Positions 9,927 to 18,890 of a stretch of DNA of 64,000 nt are shown here, piece after piece (the first letter of the stretch is position 1; every line of letters begins with the position of its first letter). Both the position numbers and the translations under genes were made by a program. Location: assembly GCF_001648555.1 (NCBI RefSeq), contig NZ_LQXM01000025.1, positions 1 to 64,000 on the forward strand. The letters are read 5' to 3'. The notes beneath the pieces are model-generated. The model did not search any database. It saw only the letters and a list, made by a program, of their open reading frames with translations, and was not told the origin of the DNA. The DNA is from Rossellomorea aquimaris TF-12. GTDB lineage: Bacteria > Bacillota > Bacilli > Bacillales > Bacillaceae_B.

Positions 9927-11141
9927 TTGCTTAATAGCATTTACTAAATCATCTACAACTTTACTCCATGAATATTCTTTTTGCGCCAGTCTTCTTCCAT
10001 TCTGACACATTAGTTGATATTCACTTGGATCAAGCTCATGTAGTTGTTGGATTATTTTTGCCGTTTCAACAGGATTCTCAGGTGGGGCAATTCTCCCACA
10101 TTGATGCTCTTCTAAGATGCTTGCACTTTCACCTGCACCACAATACAAGACAGGTGTTCCAGTAGAAATAGCAGGAAAGATTTTAGAAGGTCTTGCACCT
10201 TTAAATAACTCAATGTTTCTTAACGGTACAATACTAAAATCTGTAATAGAAAAAATGGTTGGCATTTCTTCTAAAGGAACTGCACCATAAAATGTAACAT
10301 TCGTTAAATTTAACTCTTCTTTTATTTTGTGAAGTTTCTCTCTTTCAGGTCCGTCCCCTACAATAAGAAAATGGATATCAGGATTTGAGTCTTTTACTAT
10401 TTCAGCTGTGTATAGCAAGCTGTCTAATCCTTGAGCATAACCAAGATTTCCACCGTAAGTAAAAACTTTTTTATTTGTTAGATTTAACTTATCTAACAGC
10501 TCAATGTTTTTTGGAAGAGGTTGAAAGAATTCTGTATCTACTCCATTAGGCAGTAAGAAAACATCCTCACTTTTTTTACCATGATCAATCATGTAGTCTT
10601 TTATTCCTTGAGTTGCTGATGCAATTTTCCATGATTTTTTATAAAGGAAGTTTTCTAACTTCTCTGCCATTTTTATAAAGGATTTATTCGTTACAAGTCC
10701 TAGCTTTACTGCAGACTCCGGCCAAATGTCTGCTACATTAAAGACAAATTTAGCTTTTTTCACTTTCGCTCCCAAATACCCAGTTAACCCTAGGAATAGA
10801 GGGGGAGAATTACAAATGATCACATCAGTTGGTTTTGCTTTTAATAAAGCAAAGAAAGAGCTAAATGTAAATGAAAAATATGATGCTAACCTTTTCCAAA
10901 ATGTTCCTTTAGGAGATGGATAAATCCAAGATCGATGAACCGGAATACCATCCCATTCCTCTAACATATAAAACTTACCTCTATAATTTTCAGGTATCAC
11001 TCCATGAGGATGATGAGGGAAAGCGGTTACCACTTCTATTTGATGACCTCTTCTTAAAAGCTCTTTACTAACCTCATAAACCCTGATTTGAGGAGCTCCT
11101 GTTTCTGGAGGGAAGTGTTGACACAAGTATATAACTCTCAT
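9924..11141 (-). CDS. Glycosyltransferase family 4 (WbuB-like)
   Basis: Cytoplasmic GT-B glycosyltransferase, the last gene of the polymer operon. About 405 aa from the ATG at 11141, preferred over 11153 because GGAGG lies five bases upstream of it. The N-terminal Rossmann half starts MRVIYLCQHFPPETGAPQIRV, typical of WbuB-like enzymes. The C-terminal half has GGNLGYAQGLD, VGDGPEREKL and the donor-binding SKIFPAISTGTPVLYCG. The acceptor and donor sugars cannot be read from sequence. An 11-bp match to the right-arm repeat motif occurs inside the codons for GDGPE, but this is a conserved family motif. Confidence 0.88.
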   Translation of the reverse strand: MRVIYLCQHFPPETGAPQIRVYEVSKELLRRGHQIEVVTAFPHHPHGVIPENYRGKFYMLEEWDGIPVHRSWIYPSPKGTFWKRLASYFSFTFSSFFALLKAKPTDVIICNSPPLFLGLTGYLGAKVKKAKFVFNVADIWPESAVKLGLVTNKSFIKMAEKLENFLYKKSWKIASATQGIKDYMIDHGKKSEDVFLLPNGVDTEFFQPLPKNIELLDKLNLTNKKVFTYGGNLGYAQGLDSLLYTAEIVKDSNPDIHFLIVGDGPEREKLHKIKEELNLTNVTFYGAVPLEEMPTIFSITDFSIVPLRNIELFKGARPSKIFPAISTGTPVLYCGAGESASILEEHQCGRIAPPENPVETAKIIQQLHELDPSEYQLMCQNGRRLAQKEYSWSKVVDDLVNAIKQ

Positions 11142-11155
11142 TTTTGCCTCCATAT

Positions 11156-12016
11156 TTAATTCTTAATAGTATTTAAATAAGCTTGGAGTTTGTCTCTTAG
11201 ATCATCTCTTTTCAACGCGAAATCAATTGAAGCTTGAAGAAACCCAAATTTATCTCCAACATCATATCGATCACCATTAATGATATAAGAATAGATCTCT
11301 TCTTTTGTTAGAAGTTTATCAATTGCATCCGTTAACTGTATTTCTCCTTTTTTATCAGGAAGAACTTCTTCTAATGTATTAAATATCTCTGGTGTTAGGA
11401 TATAACGACCAACAATAGCTTGAGTAGATGGTGCTTCTTCTACTGACGGCTTCTCCACAAGACTATTCACTTTATATAAATCGTTGTGTTTTTCAGAGTA
11501 ATCTACGATTCCGTATTTATTTGTTTCAGAACGTGGTACTTCTTTTGCACCTAAAATACTGGATTCTACTAAATTATATTGCTCAATCATTTGTTTTAAT
11601 GCAGGCTGTTCACTATCAATGATGTCGTCGCCCAATAGAACAGCGAATGGTTCATTTCCAATAAATTTCTTTGCACAAAGTACAGCATGTCCTAACCCTA
11701 GAGGTTCCTTTTGACGAACATAGTGTATATCCACTAAATTTGAAATTGATTCCACTACTTCAAGCATCTCATGCTTACCTGTTCGATCAAGTAACATTTC
11801 TAATTCTACTGATTTATCAAAATGATCCTCGATTGCTCTTTTATTACGTCCCGTTACAATAATAATATCTTCTATTCCAGATTGAACAGCTTCTTCAATG
11901 ATATATTGTATTGTTGGCTTGTCTACAATAGGTAACATTTCCTTGGGTTGCGCTTTCGTGGCAGGCAGAAATCGAGTACCTAGTCCAGCCGCTGGAATAA
12001 CTGCTTTTTTTATCAT
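11156..12016 (-). CDS. gtaB: UTP-glucose-1-phosphate uridylyltransferase
   Basis: Makes UDP-glucose from UTP and glucose-1-phosphate. 286 aa, the usual family length, with the nucleotide-binding motif AAGLGTRFLPATKAQPKEMLP, the active-site lysine region EKPSVEEAP, and GDRYDVGDKFG near the end. It overlaps the upstream glycosyltransferase by four bases (ATGA). Its position inside a polymer operon suggests glucose is one component of the repeat unit, as in the glucose-containing secondary wall polymer of Geobacillus stearothermophilus; that link is inference. It could equally supply a housekeeping UDP-glucose pool. Confidence 0.95.
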   Translation of the reverse strand: MIKKAVIPAAGLGTRFLPATKAQPKEMLPIVDKPTIQYIIEEAVQSGIEDIIIVTGRNKRAIEDHFDKSVELEMLLDRTGKHEMLEVVESISNLVDIHYVRQKEPLGLGHAVLCAKKFIGNEPFAVLLGDDIIDSEQPALKQMIEQYNLVESSILGAKEVPRSETNKYGIVDYSEKHNDLYKVNSLVEKPSVEEAPSTQAIVGRYILTPEIFNTLEEVLPDKKGEIQLTDAIDKLLTKEEIYSYIINGDRYDVGDKFGFLQASIDFALKRDDLRDKLQAYLNTIKN

Positions 12017-13101
12017 GATCTCATCCCCTTTTTTAAGGTTTGATTATATAATTCAAGCATTCCGTTTGCATTATCTATCCAATTATAATGGTTATTAACG
12101 TGTTGAATCGCTTGTTGTCCTATCTTTTCTTTTAATTGAGGATTTTCTATCAAGTAACTAAATTTCTCTGCTAATTGATCAGGGCTCTCTTTAGGAACGA
12201 CGTAGCCAGTTTCACCGTTTTTCACTACCTCAGGTAAGCCTCCTACATCTGAAACAACTACTGGGACTCCACAAGCCATCGCTTCAACAGCAGCTACCCC
12301 AAAGCTCTCACTGTTTTCAGTTGAAGGTACAGCGAATATATCCATTTTATTAATATAATTAGGCACATCATCATTAGGAACTTTCCCTGTGAAAACCGTT
12401 TTTTCTTCAATGTTTAACTTAGCAGCCAGCCCCTCATATTCTTTTCTTTGAGGTCCGTCCCCGATAATTAACAGGCTTAGGTCTTTTTCAGGGTATTTTT
12501 TAGTTACTTGAGAGAATGCCTTGATTAGATCACCAATTCCGTATTTGTCCGAGAGTGCTTTAACCGTCCCAATAACGAGTGAATCTTTTTCTTTCTCATG
12601 TGGTATTGGTCGGAATTTTGCTAAATCCACTCCAAATGGAGTAACATATACATTCTTATTTGTGTAAAGGTTTGTTTCCTCTGCCATTACTTTACTTGTA
12701 GAGCATATAACTTGAGCTTGCTTAAGCGTAAATTGAACCAATCGCTTATTTAGCATATTTTGTAGTGGGAATTGAAAGATATCTCTTCCCCATACTGATA
12801 CAAAATGGGGTTTAAAACCTGTTAAAGCTCCCACTAAACCATAGCTGGATACATAATGAGAGTGAAGGATATCGGGCTTATACTCTTGAATTAATTTCTT
12901 TAATGCTCTTACACCACTAAAATATGCAAGCTTTCCTGGAAGAAGCTTAGGTAAAACGAACGTATCGACTTTACTAGCATTATCTTCTGAATAGTGGTCA
13001 GCAAACGTAACTACCTTCACTTCAATATTATTTTGTTTATAGAATAATGCCCATTTTTGGGTATGAATTGATTTACTAGGAGCGAGCAGTAGGATTCTCA
13101 T
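12013..13101 (-). CDS. Glycosyltransferase family 4
   Basis: GT-B fold cytoplasmic sugar transferase. 362 aa. The N-terminal half has MRILLLAPSKSIHTQKWALF and SHYVSSYGLVGAL. The C-terminal GT4 half has GTVKALSDKYGIGDLIKAF, IGDGPQRKEYE and the catalytic ExFGVAAVEAMACGVPVVVSDVGGLPEVV block. It overlaps the genes on both sides by four bases, so the three are translationally coupled. One of three GT4 enzymes in the operon, consistent with a repeat unit of several sugars. The substrate is not deducible. Confidence 0.88.
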   Translation of the reverse strand: MRILLLAPSKSIHTQKWALFYKQNNIEVKVVTFADHYSEDNASKVDTFVLPKLLPGKLAYFSGVRALKKLIQEYKPDILHSHYVSSYGLVGALTGFKPHFVSVWGRDIFQFPLQNMLNKRLVQFTLKQAQVICSTSKVMAEETNLYTNKNVYVTPFGVDLAKFRPIPHEKEKDSLVIGTVKALSDKYGIGDLIKAFSQVTKKYPEKDLSLLIIGDGPQRKEYEGLAAKLNIEEKTVFTGKVPNDDVPNYINKMDIFAVPSTENSESFGVAAVEAMACGVPVVVSDVGGLPEVVKNGETGYVVPKESPDQLAEKFSYLIENPQLKEKIGQQAIQHVNNHYNWIDNANGMLELYNQTLKKGMRS

Positions 13102-14210
13102 ATTTCCTCCCTCGATAATAAATGATGAACTTTTTTAACTCTTGCTTTCCAAGAGTGCTTTTCTAAGAAAGTAGCCTGGATATTTTGCTTATATACCGAT
13201 TTATTCTTCACCATGGTTTTGATTGCTTCATACATACTATCAGGGTTATCCTCACATATAACTCCATAGCTTCCTTCTTCAATAAAACTTTTTTGAGCTT
13301 CACAGTTGGTAGCTACAATAGGCAATCCATTTGATAAATACTCCACAAGCTTTACTGGCACAGAAAAATCATTATAAGTTGATTTGTATCTGGGTATATA
13401 AGCAAAGTCCACGGATTTATACAGTTCATTTAAACTCTCACCGCTAACGTGCTTTACTTGAGCGTTTATCGAGTTAATGCTTTCCTTCATTTCTTGCGTT
13501 ACATTTTTATACTCATCTTCCCTACATACTATAGTTAACGAAACAACACCAGGGTTCGACATATTTAGCTTTCTTAAAGATTCTATTAATAGTCCTAAAC
13601 CATAGTCCTCATTGTTTATACCACCAACATAGAGGCTATGAAACATGGAGGTGTTTCTTTCACCAGTAGAAGGCCTCATCTTTCCGCCAGGAGGCAAGTT
13701 TGCAAAAGTTTGATTAATATCTACAAACTTCCCCATTTCCATGCTAGGAAGGAAAATTACGGAACAGTACTTTGAGTAAAAGCGTTCTTCAAAACGGTAA
13801 ATGGTTTGCATTATTTTTTTCTTTATACCCTTTAATGGATATAACTCATCAAACTTCCAATACACATCTCTGTAAAACACTCCCACAGGAACCCTCTTTT
13901 TTTGTAAAAAGGAAAGGACTTGATAATCAATAAATGGCGCTTTCGGAATGTGATTTGTATCCGTTAGCCAAATTGGAATAGTCTGGTTCTCCATATAGCA
14001 ATATAACAGGTTGTCTAATTTCCCTAATGCTTTAAGTTCATTAAATTGGTTTTTTCTTTCTTGTGAAGACCCAGATATTAAAATAACATCCAATCCATGT
14101 TCTTTACCGAAGTCTTCAAATGCAGAAAGCATTTCGATCGGCCTAAGCTTTGAACCACTATTAGCATTTCGGGATATTGTGAAAGGGTAATATACTAAAA
14201 TTGACTTCAT
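13098..14210 (-). CDS. Putative glycosyltransferase (GT4-like)
   Basis: Probable glycosyltransferase, more divergent than its neighbours. 370 aa. The N-terminus MKSILVYYPFTISRNANSGSKLRP is typical of GT-B enzymes that begin after a short strand, and the C-terminal part contains VKLVEYLSNGLPIVATNCEAQKSFIEEGSYGVI, which matches the GT4 donor-site layout. No transmembrane segment. It sits between the predicted polymerase gene and another GT4 in the same operon, with a four-base overlap to the next gene. The specific linkage is unknown. Confidence 0.78.
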   Translation of the reverse strand: MKSILVYYPFTISRNANSGSKLRPIEMLSAFEDFGKEHGLDVILISGSSQERKNQFNELKALGKLDNLLYCYMENQTIPIWLTDTNHIPKAPFIDYQVLSFLQKKRVPVGVFYRDVYWKFDELYPLKGIKKKIMQTIYRFEERFYSKYCSVIFLPSMEMGKFVDINQTFANLPPGGKMRPSTGERNTSMFHSLYVGGINNEDYGLGLLIESLRKLNMSNPGVVSLTIVCREDEYKNVTQEMKESINSINAQVKHVSGESLNELYKSVDFAYIPRYKSTYNDFSVPVKLVEYLSNGLPIVATNCEAQKSFIEEGSYGVICEDNPDSMYEAIKTMVKNKSVYKQNIQATFLEKHSWKARVKKVHHLLSREEI

Positions 14211-14221
14211 TAAAATGCTCC

Positions 14222-15604
14222 TTAACGAATGCTCTGTTTTCTATTAGAAAGGAGGGCTATAACATCATTCTTCACCCTAAATAGGAATAAAAACCCACCG
14301 AATAAAACGACTAAAAATACCCAAATCGGATTAAATAAAAAGTCTGTAAATCCTCCTACAATCGTTCTTGGAATATTAATAGTAAAATACACAAACAAAC
14401 TAATAACCACTGGATCCTTAGGTAATCTAATAAAAATTATATATAATGTTTGTGTCAATATGGCAATATATATTGTACCAACAAGAATACCTATATAGCC
14501 AAAGTTCGCGTAAGCCTCTCCAACGTATAGCGTATTTAAGACCCCAGCTGTACCATTTTCAACTTTTTCAGGAAATATCTCTGTCATAACGAGTCTAGCT
14601 GATCGAATTTGGTCAATGTCGAATAAATTAATTAAACTCCCAGGCAAACTTTTCCCATGTAGAAAAGGCTGTAATTCACCAAACACTTGAAAATGTAGAA
14701 ATGTAGGTGAAATTTGGGCGAAAATCAGCCTCCCAACAGGACCAGAGTTAAAGGATAAAAATGAACTTACATCACTGACTCCTTGGATCACAATATACAT
14801 TGACACCAGAACACCCGCACCTACTGAACCTAATAAAAGGACTTTCTTTACATTTAAGGTCATTTTCCCTACATAGATTCTTAATAGAAAAAACATAATC
14901 AAGTAAAAGAAAATAGGTGATTTGGCTAAATCATAAACATTTATGAAAATAGAACCAACAAACAAAATCCAAAATAAGGATTTCCATTTCAAATCTTTTG
15001 AGTATATTGAGTAACAATAAGCAATAAGAGAAAGAAGTGGTGTAAGTGCAATACCAAATATATTTCTTATTAAATAATTACCTTGAAAGTTCCTTGCCGC
15101 TTCTATTCTCATTTGTCCTGGACTTAAATCTGAATTCCCTACCATTATTTCAAAAATAGGAATTAAAGGTGAATTCAAAATGGTATACAGGATTGCTAAA
15201 ATTGATACAATAGATAATCCCAAAAAAAACAGGAAAAATTCTTCAGAGTTTTTAAAAATTGGACTGATTTCTTTTTTCAGGTAACGTGGATATTCATTTA
15301 TCGCATCAAAACCAAATAGCTTAGAAACCATTACTAATATCATAGGAAAAAAAAGCATCACACCTATAATCGTGTAAAATCCTATCCATCGATATTCTTC
15401 CTGGGTCAATTTATTAATCATATAGTATTGATCTATCTCTAAGACAATCAACAATGGCCCAATAAAACTTGAGATCAGAAATGAATAGTAATAAGCTATA
15501 GAAATCATATTTGGTTGTAATATACTTAAGCTACCACTTGCCTTACGAAACAAGAAGGTTGAAATAAGTAAAACTATAAACCACACGGTTACATGAATCA
15601 TCAC
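14222..15604 (-). CDS. Oligosaccharide repeat-unit polymerase (Wzy-like)
   Basis: Polytopic membrane protein of 460 aa with roughly 11-12 hydrophobic segments and a larger extracytoplasmic loop around residues 270-350. Such proteins polymerise undecaprenyl-linked repeat units on the outer membrane face in Wzy-dependent pathways. No short diagnostic motif exists for this family. The assignment rests on topology, the loop (containing PVGRLIFAQISP and VENGTAGVLNTLYVGEAYANFG), and the presence of Wzx and Wzz genes in the same operon. An O-antigen ligase-type role is the main alternative. Confidence 0.8.
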   Translation of the reverse strand: MMIHVTVWFIVLLISTFLFRKASGSLSILQPNMISIAYYYSFLISSFIGPLLIVLEIDQYYMINKLTQEEYRWIGFYTIIGVMLFFPMILVMVSKLFGFDAINEYPRYLKKEISPIFKNSEEFFLFFLGLSIVSILAILYTILNSPLIPIFEIMVGNSDLSPGQMRIEAARNFQGNYLIRNIFGIALTPLLSLIAYCYSIYSKDLKWKSLFWILFVGSIFINVYDLAKSPIFFYLIMFFLLRIYVGKMTLNVKKVLLLGSVGAGVLVSMYIVIQGVSDVSSFLSFNSGPVGRLIFAQISPTFLHFQVFGELQPFLHGKSLPGSLINLFDIDQIRSARLVMTEIFPEKVENGTAGVLNTLYVGEAYANFGYIGILVGTIYIAILTQTLYIIFIRLPKDPVVISLFVYFTINIPRTIVGGFTDFLFNPIWVFLVVLFGGFLFLFRVKNDVIALLSNRKQSIR

Positions 15605-15613
15605 TAAACATCC

Positions 15614-16672
15614 TTAATGTTTTTCTAAGTATTCTACAATCTTTGCTGATGCATTACCATCCCCAAATACTTCCTTGTATGTTGGATTAACCTCTTTATT
15701 TACTGCATCTAAAATCTTCTCTACATCTGTTCCTACAAGTATATTTGCATCATTTTCCAGAGTTTCCACCCATTCTGTTTGTTCACGAACCGTTACACAA
15801 GGAACCTTCATAAAGTACGCTTCCTTTTGAACTCCACCTGAATCCGTAACAATCTTTATTGCTTGATCCTCTAAAGTTAGCATATCTAAATAACCTATTG
15901 GATCTATGATCTCTAACCCAGGAATTTCATCTATATTTATACCGTATCCTTTTAGCTTGTTTTTCGTTCTAGGGTGAATCGGCCAAACTTTTTTCCCCTC
16001 TATTTTTGAGAATGATTCCAAAATATTTCTCATTTTCTCTTCATCATCCGTGTTTTCTGCTCTATGAATTGTGATTAAGTAATAGTCTTTCCCTTTAAGC
16101 TCTAATTCAGTAAGAATAGACGTTTTTTCTTTAGCTAATTCTTTATTGTAAAGAACAGCGTCATACATCACGTCCCCAACATTCACTACATTTTCATGTA
16201 CATTTTCATTTTTTAAATTTTCAATAGCAGTGTCTGTTGGACAGAATAAATAATTTGAAACATGATCGGTCATGATTCTATTAATTTCTTCTGGCATTTT
16301 TTTATTAAAGCTTCTTAATCCCGCCTCAATATGTATTACGGGAATGTGAAGTTTTGAGGCAGCTAAGGATCCTGCCAGTGTAGAATTTGTATCTCCATAC
16401 ACCATTAGGTAATCTGGCTTCTCGTCTACAATGATTTCTTCAACCTTTGCTAACATTTCCCCTGTTTGCTTACCGTGATTCCCAGAACCAACACCTAAAT
16501 AGTAATCAGGTTTAGGAATATTAAGCTCCTCAAAGAAAATATCTGACATATTGCTGTCATAGTGTTGCCCTGTATGAACAATAATTTCTTCGTATTTTTT
16601 TCGTAATTCTCTTGAGACAGGAGCCGCTTTAATGAATTGTGGTCTTGCACCTAAAATAGTTAAAATCTTCAA
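15614..16672 (-). CDS. wbpI: UDP-GlcNAc3NAcA 2-epimerase, WbpI-like (WecB family)
   Basis: Non-hydrolysing UDP-sugar C2-epimerase. The motif is GARPQFIKAAPV, as in WbpI-type enzymes acting on UDP-2,3-diacetamido-glucuronic acid, rather than the GTRPEAIK of MnaA/WecB. Further signatures are HTGQHYD, VYGDTNSTLAG, HIEAGLRSF, MPEEINR and TDSGGVQKEA. The start is placed at TTG 16672 (352 aa, MKILTILGARPQ) because GGAGGT lies seven bases upstream; a longer form from 16696 has no ribosome site. It lies with the WbpE, B, A and D homologues, so its product is expected to be UDP-ManNAc3NAcA. A WecB/MnaA role (UDP-ManNAc) is the alternative. Confidence 0.85.
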   Translation of the reverse strand: MKILTILGARPQFIKAAPVSRELRKKYEEIIVHTGQHYDSNMSDIFFEELNIPKPDYYLGVGSGNHGKQTGEMLAKVEEIIVDEKPDYLMVYGDTNSTLAGSLAASKLHIPVIHIEAGLRSFNKKMPEEINRIMTDHVSNYLFCPTDTAIENLKNENVHENVVNVGDVMYDAVLYNKELAKEKTSILTELELKGKDYYLITIHRAENTDDEEKMRNILESFSKIEGKKVWPIHPRTKNKLKGYGINIDEIPGLEIIDPIGYLDMLTLEDQAIKIVTDSGGVQKEAYFMKVPCVTVREQTEWVETLENDANILVGTDVEKILDAVNKEVNPTYKEVFGDGNASAKIVEYLEKH

Positions 16673-16702
16673 TGGTCTTACCTCCATAATAATCAAAGAA
16701 CC

Positions 16703-18130
16703 CTACGCAGATTCTTTGATCGATTTTTTTCTTATATCTTTATCCACTCTACTAATTAGTATCATAATAATTAGGAATATCCATCCTCCTGCAATCCACA
16801 AATTATGAATTGAGGATTCTTGAATATATATGATTCCTACTACACTGATGATCATAGATAGAAATAATATAGACATTTTCCCATAAGAAACAGGAACATA
16901 ATATAGTTTTTGACTCTTTTTAAAAATAAACGTAATAGCAGATAAATAACTAATCAAATATGCTGCTACGGCACCCCATACACCAAAAGGAGGGATTAGA
17001 GTTACATTTAGTATGATGTTCACAATCCCTACTATACCAAATGTATAAGAAATTATTCCTGTTTTCTTTTGAATAAATAACCCTACTGAGATAATTAAAT
17101 AATAGAAATTTAAAAAAGTTGCAGCTGAAACTAATGCTACGTATTTATAGGCTTCTGTATACTTCGGATCTAGTATTTTGATAAGCCATGGCATTACAGT
17201 TGCTATCGCCATTACACCAAAAATGCCTACTAATAATATCAAGTAGTATACTTTTGAAAATAGTAGAGGACTGTCCTCTTTATCTTTAATGGACATAGAA
17301 TAAGGTCTCCATGCCATTTGCACTCCACTGGTAAGCAAGGTGATTATTGTAGCAAATTTTGTAGCGGCACCGTATATTCCAACGTCCTCTAAGGTTCCAT
17401 AATACTTAATAAAGAAAGCATTAGAGTTAGCAATAATCCAAAATGCTAAAGAAGCAGGCACAAGTGGAGTAGCATATTTCAAAATTTCTTTAACCGTCAT
17501 CATATTAAAAGATGGCTTAAAATACTTCCAACCAAAAAACAGAAGCATAAAAAAGACAAAGGCGTTACTAACCATTCTCCCCATTAGTACACCTTCAGGG
17601 GTACGATTGAAAAAACGAATGATTACGTATGAGATGACCGCAATAAGAAGCATTTTTAGCACGGTAAAAATAACAACTCGTATGGTTTTAAAGTCAAATC
17701 TAAAAACCATTAACATGACTACGACCATCGTATCAAAAAATAAAACCCCAGCCGCCCAATAAAATAGGGACTGATAAGAAGCATTATCAAAAAATTCAAT
17801 CGCTAACCACTCGCCAAATACAACAGCTACCATAAATAATATAAAAACGATAAATAATCTAAAGTACATGACCGTTCTAACGTACTCTAATTTTTTATGT
17901 TCATTTTTTGTATCAAAATAATAATAAGAGAGAGCCGAGTCAGTCCCAAAAATCACTAAAAAAATTAGCATGGACGTAATTCGATCCATAATATCTAATA
18001 CTCCATACTCTGCAACAGTTAGGTAACCTGTATAAATAGGAAGCATTAAAAATGCGATTAATTTGGTGCCAACATTCATAAAAGCGTAAAGGAGCGAATC
18101 CGCTCCTAAACGCTTTAATTGGGATAACAA
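16703..18130 (-). CDS. Wzx-type polysaccharide flippase
   Basis: MOP-superfamily membrane protein expected to flip undecaprenyl-linked repeat units across the membrane. 475 aa with about 12-14 transmembrane helices. The N-terminus LKRLGADSLLYAFMNVGTKLIAFLMLPIYTGYLTVAEYGVLDI is characteristic of the polysaccharide-biosynthesis (PST) branch. It starts two bases after the acetyltransferase stop, consistent with operon expression. Together with the Wzy-like and Wzz-like proteins it defines a Wzx/Wzy-dependent route rather than an ABC-transporter route. Confidence 0.9.
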   Translation of the reverse strand: MLSQLKRLGADSLLYAFMNVGTKLIAFLMLPIYTGYLTVAEYGVLDIMDRITSMLIFLVIFGTDSALSYYYFDTKNEHKKLEYVRTVMYFRLFIVFILFMVAVVFGEWLAIEFFDNASYQSLFYWAAGVLFFDTMVVVMLMVFRFDFKTIRVVIFTVLKMLLIAVISYVIIRFFNRTPEGVLMGRMVSNAFVFFMLLFFGWKYFKPSFNMMTVKEILKYATPLVPASLAFWIIANSNAFFIKYYGTLEDVGIYGAATKFATIITLLTSGVQMAWRPYSMSIKDKEDSPLLFSKVYYLILLVGIFGVMAIATVMPWLIKILDPKYTEAYKYVALVSAATFLNFYYLIISVGLFIQKKTGIISYTFGIVGIVNIILNVTLIPPFGVWGAVAAYLISYLSAITFIFKKSQKLYYVPVSYGKMSILFLSMIISVVGIIYIQESSIHNLWIAGGWIFLIIMILISRVDKDIRKKSIKESA

Positions 18131-18132
18131 GG

Positions 18133-18864
18133 TTATAGTAGCTCCCGACTATCTACCATACGAAGGTATTTAGCTGGAAGTCCTTTTACTACGGTTTTTT
18201 CTTCTGTATCTTTTGTAACAAGGGCACCAGCGGCTACAAATGTTTCTTCTGCAATAGTGACTCCTGGAAGAATAATTGAAGCTCCTCCAACTCTAGCACC
18301 TTTTTTAATGTGTGCACCTTTAATTTTTTCAAATCGCTCTTCTGTACGTCCCATATAGTTGTCATTTGTTGTCGTAACACAAGGAGCAATAAATACATAA
18401 TCCTCTAAAGTGGTGTACGCTGTGATATACGAGTTAGATTGGATTTTTGATCTAGTCCCAATCTTTACATGATTTTCAACTGTAACGCCTCTTCCAACGA
18501 TAACAAACTCGCCTATTTCAACGTTTTCTCTTACAGTTGCTAAATCAGCAATCAGTGTATTCCCACCAATGTTAGCACCTCGGTAGATAACACAATTAGC
18601 TCCAATCGTACAACCTTCTCCAATTACCAAAGCAGGAATGTCTTTTTGCAGCTTAACAGTACTTGTTTTTCCGGGCTTTGGCCCTTTCCCAAGAACAGCA
18701 CCGTCATCTATTGTTACATTATCGCCAATTACTGTGCCTTCTTGAATGGACACACGATTCCCAATTTGAACATTTTTTCCGATATGAACATTTTTCTCAA
18801 TGACTGAAAAATGACCAACCGAAACTGATTCATCTACCTGAACAGACTCATCAATAAAATTCAT
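18133..18864 (-). CDS. wbpD: Left-handed beta-helix N-acetyltransferase, WbpD/WlbB-like
   Basis: Hexapeptide-repeat acyltransferase, expected to N-acetylate the 3-amino group of UDP-GlcNAc3NA using acetyl-CoA. About 243 aa. Repeats of the form [IV]GxxVxI run from about residue 10 to 200, with the WbpD-like loop APCVTTTNDNYMGR and GARVGGASIILPGVTI. The ATG at 18864 is preferred since AAAGGTGGAG precedes it; a longer start at 18891 overlaps the upstream stop (taATG) and cannot be excluded. The coding neighbours, dehydrogenase upstream and flippase downstream, fit a diacetamido-uronate pathway. Confidence 0.87.
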   Translation of the reverse strand: MNFIDESVQVDESVSVGHFSVIEKNVHIGKNVQIGNRVSIQEGTVIGDNVTIDDGAVLGKGPKPGKTSTVKLQKDIPALVIGEGCTIGANCVIYRGANIGGNTLIADLATVRENVEIGEFVIVGRGVTVENHVKIGTRSKIQSNSYITAYTTLEDYVFIAPCVTTTNDNYMGRTEERFEKIKGAHIKKGARVGGASIILPGVTIAEETFVAAGALVTKDTEEKTVVKGLPAKYLRMVDSRELL

Positions 18865-18890
18865 GTTCTCTCCACCTTTGCTTTTTATCA

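Noticed and set aside
10348..12464. Two AGGTCCGTCCC matches in the first 45 kb (about 10347-10357 and 12451-12461), inside glycosyltransferase genes.
   Set aside because: They encode the conserved GT4 motif GDGPE/GDGPQ, so the match is explained by protein conservation and was not counted as a copy of the dispersed repeat.
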